Source: Chara braunii
Taxonomy: Eukaryota > Streptophyta > Charophyceae > Charales > Characeae
Direction: 5' to 3'
Length of the DNA: 21,141 nt
Assembly (NCBI GenBank): GCA_003427395.1
Contig: BFEA01000208.1
Location: 847,509-868,649 of the forward strand
Below the pieces are notes generated by a model. The model was not told the origin of the DNA and did not search any database. It worked only from the letters and a program-made list of their open reading frames with translations. The position numbers were made by a program, and so were the translations under genes. Positions 17,260 through 21,141 of this stretch are shown here, piece by piece. The stretch's first letter is position 1. Each line of letters starts with the position of its first letter.

Positions 17260-20153
17260 GACCCGCTATTTTTCGGGATACGTATTTGTTTTTCTTTTTT
17301 TTTTTTGTATTTTTTTTATTTTCTTTGCAGATCTTGATTTGCCTGTTATGCTTACTAGATCTGCAAGGGGTAAGAGTTAGTTGAGTGAGTCTGATACGCT
17401 GAGGTCCGTGGTTGTTTCCCCAGTATGCCGTATTTCCTTTTTTTTTTTATTCACTTTGGACTGAGTATTGTGTTTCCTAGCAAGTGCCTTGATTTTCCTC
17501 AAGCTGTCAGACTTTGTTTCAGTCTTTCGGTGAGTTACGTTCCTTTCACCCTTCTTACCCTCTAGTGTAGAAGATCCTTGATGAATATCTTGCGTATTGC
17601 CACTGACACTTGTCACAAGAAGAGAAAGGAGCTTCTCTGTTACCACATTTAGTAACCTATGGCTCGTAGTAGGCCAGTCTGAGCCATGTGGTAAGCCATA
17701 TTGTAGTGCCAGTTTCAAACTCTCACTGTTCACCAATACCAACATCAAGTGATCATGGAACTGTAGCCAGAAATCATCGTGCCGATCTAGAAATTGGGTT
17801 TTCAGATTTGAGATCAGCCAATCCCCTTGCTTTGTTAGTTCCACATGAAGATCACACCCCCTTCTTTGGGATTGTCCAAAAGTGGAGTAAACTGGGGTAT
17901 CACAATTGGAGCAACTTTCATTTCCATGGGTTCTGTACTCAGTGCCACTTTGAGAGGGTCAATGTCCATTGGATAATTAGCCTGTTCCTCAATAGGATCA
18001 AGAGTCCGATCTGTGAGGCTTCCTTCCCCTCCATCCTTGGACAGTGAACACTTTTCCATTTTTTCGTTTCTGTTTTTTTTCCCCTTCTTACTTACTACCC
18101 TCCATTCCATTCCTTGCACCTGGTTTGAAATAGGAAGATAGCTCAATGGGTCTGGGCCTACCGACTTTGTTCCTTCACCCCTTACTATTTGAGTATGGCC
18201 TTGATTGTTTTTCATGTATGCACAGTCTGCCGCTTGTTCTGCAGACCCGCCTATTGGAGTTTTGTTCTTCCTTCCCAAAGAGTCTGCCTGTTTTCCTTTT
18301 GCGTTTTCTTGAGTTGCCATCTTATTGGAAACAGGGGGTCGCTCCTGAACTTTTTGCTGCTGTAGGAATGGATGGACTGAAGATGCTTGAGAAAAAAATT
18401 GTCCTCCCCTCCCCCCCCCTCCCCCCGCCCCTGCGCTGTTGCTGTGAATCCCAGCGATTGGGGTAACTAGGGGGGGAGGGGGGGAAGCCACTCCAGTGGC
18501 GGACGTGGGGGNTTCCTCACATCATTCCTTCCTTCCCAAAACCATCCAATTGGATGACCCGATTGATTGAGTTCATCACTGTAAACCCATCCCTCATATC
18601 CCTGCATTACTGGGAGCCATCTGTGTGGTCTATTCTGATCCTTTTTTAACTTGTGCTCCATGGGGAAAGCATGTTGTGGATGAAGTGGACAGGCGAATTC
18701 CCCACTGAGGTGTCTATAAGCCTTACACTTAAAACACCATGGCCGAAATTTGTGGGCCGTGTGGATCTGATGGATTCTTCCTGAAGGGGATGATATCATC
18801 AAGCGAAAAGGGTTGATCTTTGGGTATATCTAAGGCCGTCATCAAGTAGTCATCCCGTTTGGCCACATACGTTGGCAGCGGATCGATGAAGTCTACTATC
18901 TTGTATTGCTGACCAAAATCGTGGATGAAAGCCGCTTGAATTTCGATTGGTATGTGCCTCAATTCTACCCAATAAAATTCCTTCATTAATTGATCCTTTT
19001 TTTCTTCCGGTCCCATTTTTTTTGGTAACCAGGGATATATTATGACTTCTGATCCTTCCCACTTCACTTTTCTCCAATTATCCATCTGTTGTTTGTGTTT
19101 CTCGAAGAGACTGATCACTGTGAAGACTGTGGGTGACAGTGGTTGAATTATAAAAATTTCAAAAACTGCGTCCGGTCCATCTTTCATGGAGTCCAACTTT
19201 TTGCATATCCATTTCGTCTTGTCGTTCATTGATCTTGTTGCACTGTGATCATAAAAAGTCCAATTGCTAGCATGTTTAGTACACACTTCATCTCTTTTTG
19301 CTAGTTTGTCTGTAGGATATGCTTTCATCAAAGTTTTCCGTCCCCCTTGATCAATCACAACCTGTTCTGAGGCCTGTAAAAACAAAGACAAAAAATATGC
19401 TCTGGCCGAGGAGAGGTTTCTCATTGGGACTTTTAGCTCATCTCCTTATGTACCAGAGGGGCCAATGGACGCTCTACAGATGTTCAGGTTTTTTTCATTC
19501 ATTGTTTCTCTCACTCTCTGTGCCCAAGTTGGTTGGGATGGTTTAATCCCCACTGACTGTGTTTGGACGATGTTAGATGCCGGAGAGGGTGTTGAATGAT
19601 AGGTTTTCCCAGAGGGAGGGGAGGAATCAACCAACTTGGGCCCAGGAGTTGTCGCTGATTGTTGTTCTTTACCCTGTTCTTGTTCTGATTTTGACATACT
19701 GTTTCTTTCCTCTTCTGTCAAAATTTCCTCCTCCATGCCTATGTTCTTTTGAGAATCAGATGAGCAACCCCCAGTGATTTCTTCCTGTTGTGTATGTTTG
19801 TTTCCTCTTCTTTGTTGTGATGATATGTTTGGATCCCTGCTTTGGACCATCTGAAATTGCTCGTGGCCCCCTGCTTCTCTTCCCTGGGTCAAACTCTTCT
19901 GCATTGGTGTCTTTGCTAACCATGCAATCCTCTGCACACTTCCTTCCCCCTGCACCTCCCCCTGTCTCATGCTTCGTCCTTCCATTCCCAACCTCTGAGT
20001 AGCTTGCCCCATTCCCCCCCTCTGGGATTCATTATCCTGAGCCGGTCTCGAGTACGGTGCTGCACCCAGATGTCGTATCAGGGAATGCCTCATCGCCCCT
20101 TGATAGAAAAGGAGCGATTCTGGGCCCCTTGCTCTTTTGATGTTGAGCTTCAT
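17260..20153 (-). pseudogene. LINE ORF1 (RNA-binding-like, zinc knuckle)
   Basis: From ATG 20153 a disordered Gln/Ser/Glu-rich N-terminus runs to a single TAA (19448-19446). The same frame continues to 18729 with FYWVELRHIPIEIQAAF and VDFIDPLPTYVAKRDDY, which resembles the DUF4283-type domain of plant LINE ORF1. A frameshift between 18802 and 18731 leads to a zinc knuckle at 18736-18689 (C23, C26, H31, C38 counted from 18802). Its spacing is CX2CX4HX6C, two residues longer than usual. After a G/C-run region with an N at 18512, the first frame resumes (18491-17835; MEWRVVSKKGKKNR). It then shifts to a third frame, 17844-17377, which continues past a TAA into a Lys-rich tail. The length, over 900 codons if joined, is unusually long. 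Confidence 0.7.
18407..18512. other. C/G homopolymer cluster with an ambiguous base
   Basis: C-runs near 18407-18430, G7-A-G7 at 18470-18484 and an N at 18512 occur within ORF1, close to the change of reading frame. Sequencing or assembly error in homopolymers is plausible here, so the frameshift at this point should not be taken as biological. Confidence 0.7.
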
Positions 20154-20204
20154 TTTAAATTCTTACTATACTGTTAATAGGTTTGGCCTCCTTCTTCTTC
20201 TTGG

Positions 20205-20229
20205 TTTTTTTTTTTTTTTTTTTTTTTTT
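20205..20229. repeat. T25 tract upstream of LINE ORF1
   Basis: On the minus strand this is A25, 52 nt before the ORF1 ATG. It is either part of the LINE 5'UTR or the tail of another minus-strand retroposon that abuts the LINE. The sequence alone does not decide. Confidence 0.7.
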
Positions 20230-20373
20230 GTGGAAACCAGGTAATAAGAACAGGAAGGTGTTTGGAGATGAGAGTGAAGGATGATAACTTACTATTGAAT
20301 TGTCGACCGGAACACAGAAAGAAGGAAACCTCGCTGTCTGGTTTTCCAAAATACTCCTCGTGGTCTTCCTGTT

Positions 20374-20750
20374 GCTTTCACCTCCTGGCTCATATTCTGA
20401 GGAACTTTTGCTGTCAGTCGAATTTGTTGCCACCCCAAATGGGCCCAAAATGCTTAGTGATAGGTTATCACTTACCCCCACCTTTCCTCCTGTCACATTA
20501 TCTTCAACAGGTTGTTGAGCCACCATTTACATCCACCTTTATTCCTGTCACAACGATCTTCCTCATATCTCCCTCTACCGCAAAGTTTATTCCCCAAGCT
20601 TCGTGTAGCTTTCACCTCCCGCCTCCCAGCTTTTCTTCTGAGCAACTTATGCTGTCATTTGAGATTGTTGCCTCAAAAGGATTGCTGATAAGTTATGAAT
20701 TCAGGTCTAAGCTAGCGGACGATGACCTAATTTCACCAATTTGGGAATTT
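20374..20750. repeat. Diverged duplication (~235-bp period) in the LINE 5' flank
   Basis: GCTTTCACCTCC occurs at 20374 and 20608. Both are followed by TTCTGAG-AACTT and TGCTGTCA blocks and a GAATTTGTTGCC / GAGATTGTTGCC block. A CACCTTT-TCCTGTCAC block also appears twice (near 20480 and 20535). No coding motif is seen. It could be repeated 5'UTR (promoter-like monomers) of the LINE or an older repeat. Confidence 0.5.
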
Positions 20751-20847
20751 CCTTATTCATGCTCTTTCTTGCTTAATGAAAAACATAACTTAGAAGGTGA
20801 GAAGGGTCGCAGTAAAAGGAAGGAGAGGTAGAAAAAGAAAAAGAGAG

Positions 20848-20850
<3 letters not shown>

Positions 20851-20903
<53 letters not shown>
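20851..20903. repeat. (GA)n microsatellite
   Basis: A perfect GA dinucleotide tract of about 53 nt. Open frames over it (Arg-Glu or Leu-Ser repeats) are artefacts. Confidence 0.95.
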
Positions 20904-20911
<8 letters not shown>

Positions 20912-21120
20912 GGTGCACTCCACAAATCTTCCTCCGGCAAAGAGATTGGTCAATGCCATGTAGCCATTTCTTTGCCCGAGAAAGAGATGGCCAGGGAGTC
21001 AATGCGTGGACCCCTCCCTTCTTCAACCGGTGAAGGAAGAGAACTGCCTCGACAGCCCATGACTTGGCGTTTTCGAGTGATTTGTCGCTCTTGAGTGCTG
21101 TCGAGAAACGCTACGTACCT
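20904..21120. other. Non-coding segment between GA repeats
   Basis: No gene or domain recognised. It contains an imperfect inverted pair GCGTTTTCGAG / TCGAGAAACGC near 21068-21113, which could form a weak hairpin. Confidence 0.35.
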
Positions 21121-21141
21121 AGAGAGAGAGAGAGAGAGAGA
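21121..21141. repeat. (AG)n microsatellite at the window end
   Basis: A perfect AG repeat that runs off the end of the window. Confidence 0.9.

Larger units (their letters stand above)
10972..20153 (-). mobile_element. L1-type LINE retrotransposon, decayed
   Basis: On the minus strand are ORF1-like sequence (20153 to ~17260), then ORF2 with APE endonuclease, RT and a zinc-binding C-terminus (~16815-11392), then a 3' region and a 20-nt poly(A) tail (plus-strand T-run 10972-10991). This order and the poly(A) tail are those of plant L1 elements. The start at 20153 is the first ATG of ORF1; the true 5' end may lie further up. A target-site duplication of the sequence before 10972 was sought in 20150-21141 and not found. 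Several stops and frameshifts make it non-autonomous. No RNase H domain was seen. Confidence 0.85.

Noticed and set aside
17287-17330. Polypyrimidine tract plus TTTGCAG as a plus-strand 3' splice site
   Set aside because: No plus-strand exon with coding features follows. On the minus strand the tract reads as a Lys-rich stretch continuing LINE ORF1.
20797-21033. Open frames across the GA microsatellites (Arg-Glu or Leu-Ser repeats)
   Set aside because: Dinucleotide repeats stay open in several frames on both strands, and no domain or start context supports a gene.

Overview
The window looks like repeat-rich nuclear DNA of a eukaryote, most probably of the green lineage. The reasons are a plant-type L1 LINE, a Penelope-like element (PLE) whose GIY-YIG endonuclease lies upstream of the reverse transcriptase, tRNA-derived SINEs, long A/T tracts and GA/CA microsatellites. 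A charophyte alga would fit, but that is inference from element style, not an identification. I see no cellular gene, rRNA, functional tRNA gene, operon or CRISPR array. Every coding region is a decayed transposable-element ORF.

Layout: 1-2208 is non-coding (GA microsatellite, three G-rich degenerate repeats, two A-runs that may be retroposon tails). 2209-9016 (minus strand) is one PLE locus. It has a 5'-truncated upstream copy (9016-8195) joined head-to-tail to a nearly complete copy (8194-2209). The complete copy reads, in order, CCHC zinc knuckle, charged coiled coil, basic/SAP-like region, acidic linker, GIY-YIG, basic linker, CxC region and RT. It is split by a 1518-bp non-autonomous element (5683-7200) with an 8-bp target-site duplication, resembling the hAT superfamily. 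That insertion itself carries a tRNA-derived SINE, an AT-rich tandem repeat, a CA-rich tract and a strong G-quadruplex motif.

9017-10971 is a patchwork of tRNA-like and tandem repeats: a 316-bp unit present twice, a SINE sharing its tail with the one inside the hAT-like element, a 117-bp-period duplication, and two more tRNA-like heads on the minus strand. 10972 to about 20153 (minus strand) is a long L1-type LINE ending in a 20-nt poly(A) tail. It has ORF1 (RNA-binding-like domain plus zinc knuckle) and ORF2 (APE endonuclease, RT, zinc-binding C-terminus), broken by several stops and frameshifts. 20154-21141 holds an A-tract, a tandemly duplicated segment that may belong to the LINE 5' region, and two GA microsatellites.

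The nesting gives a relative history: PLE first, then the hAT-like insertion, then the SINE. The most notable object is the domain-permuted PLE with an apparent gag-like zinc-knuckle/coiled-coil N-terminus and a partial-tandem (pseudo-LTR) arrangement.
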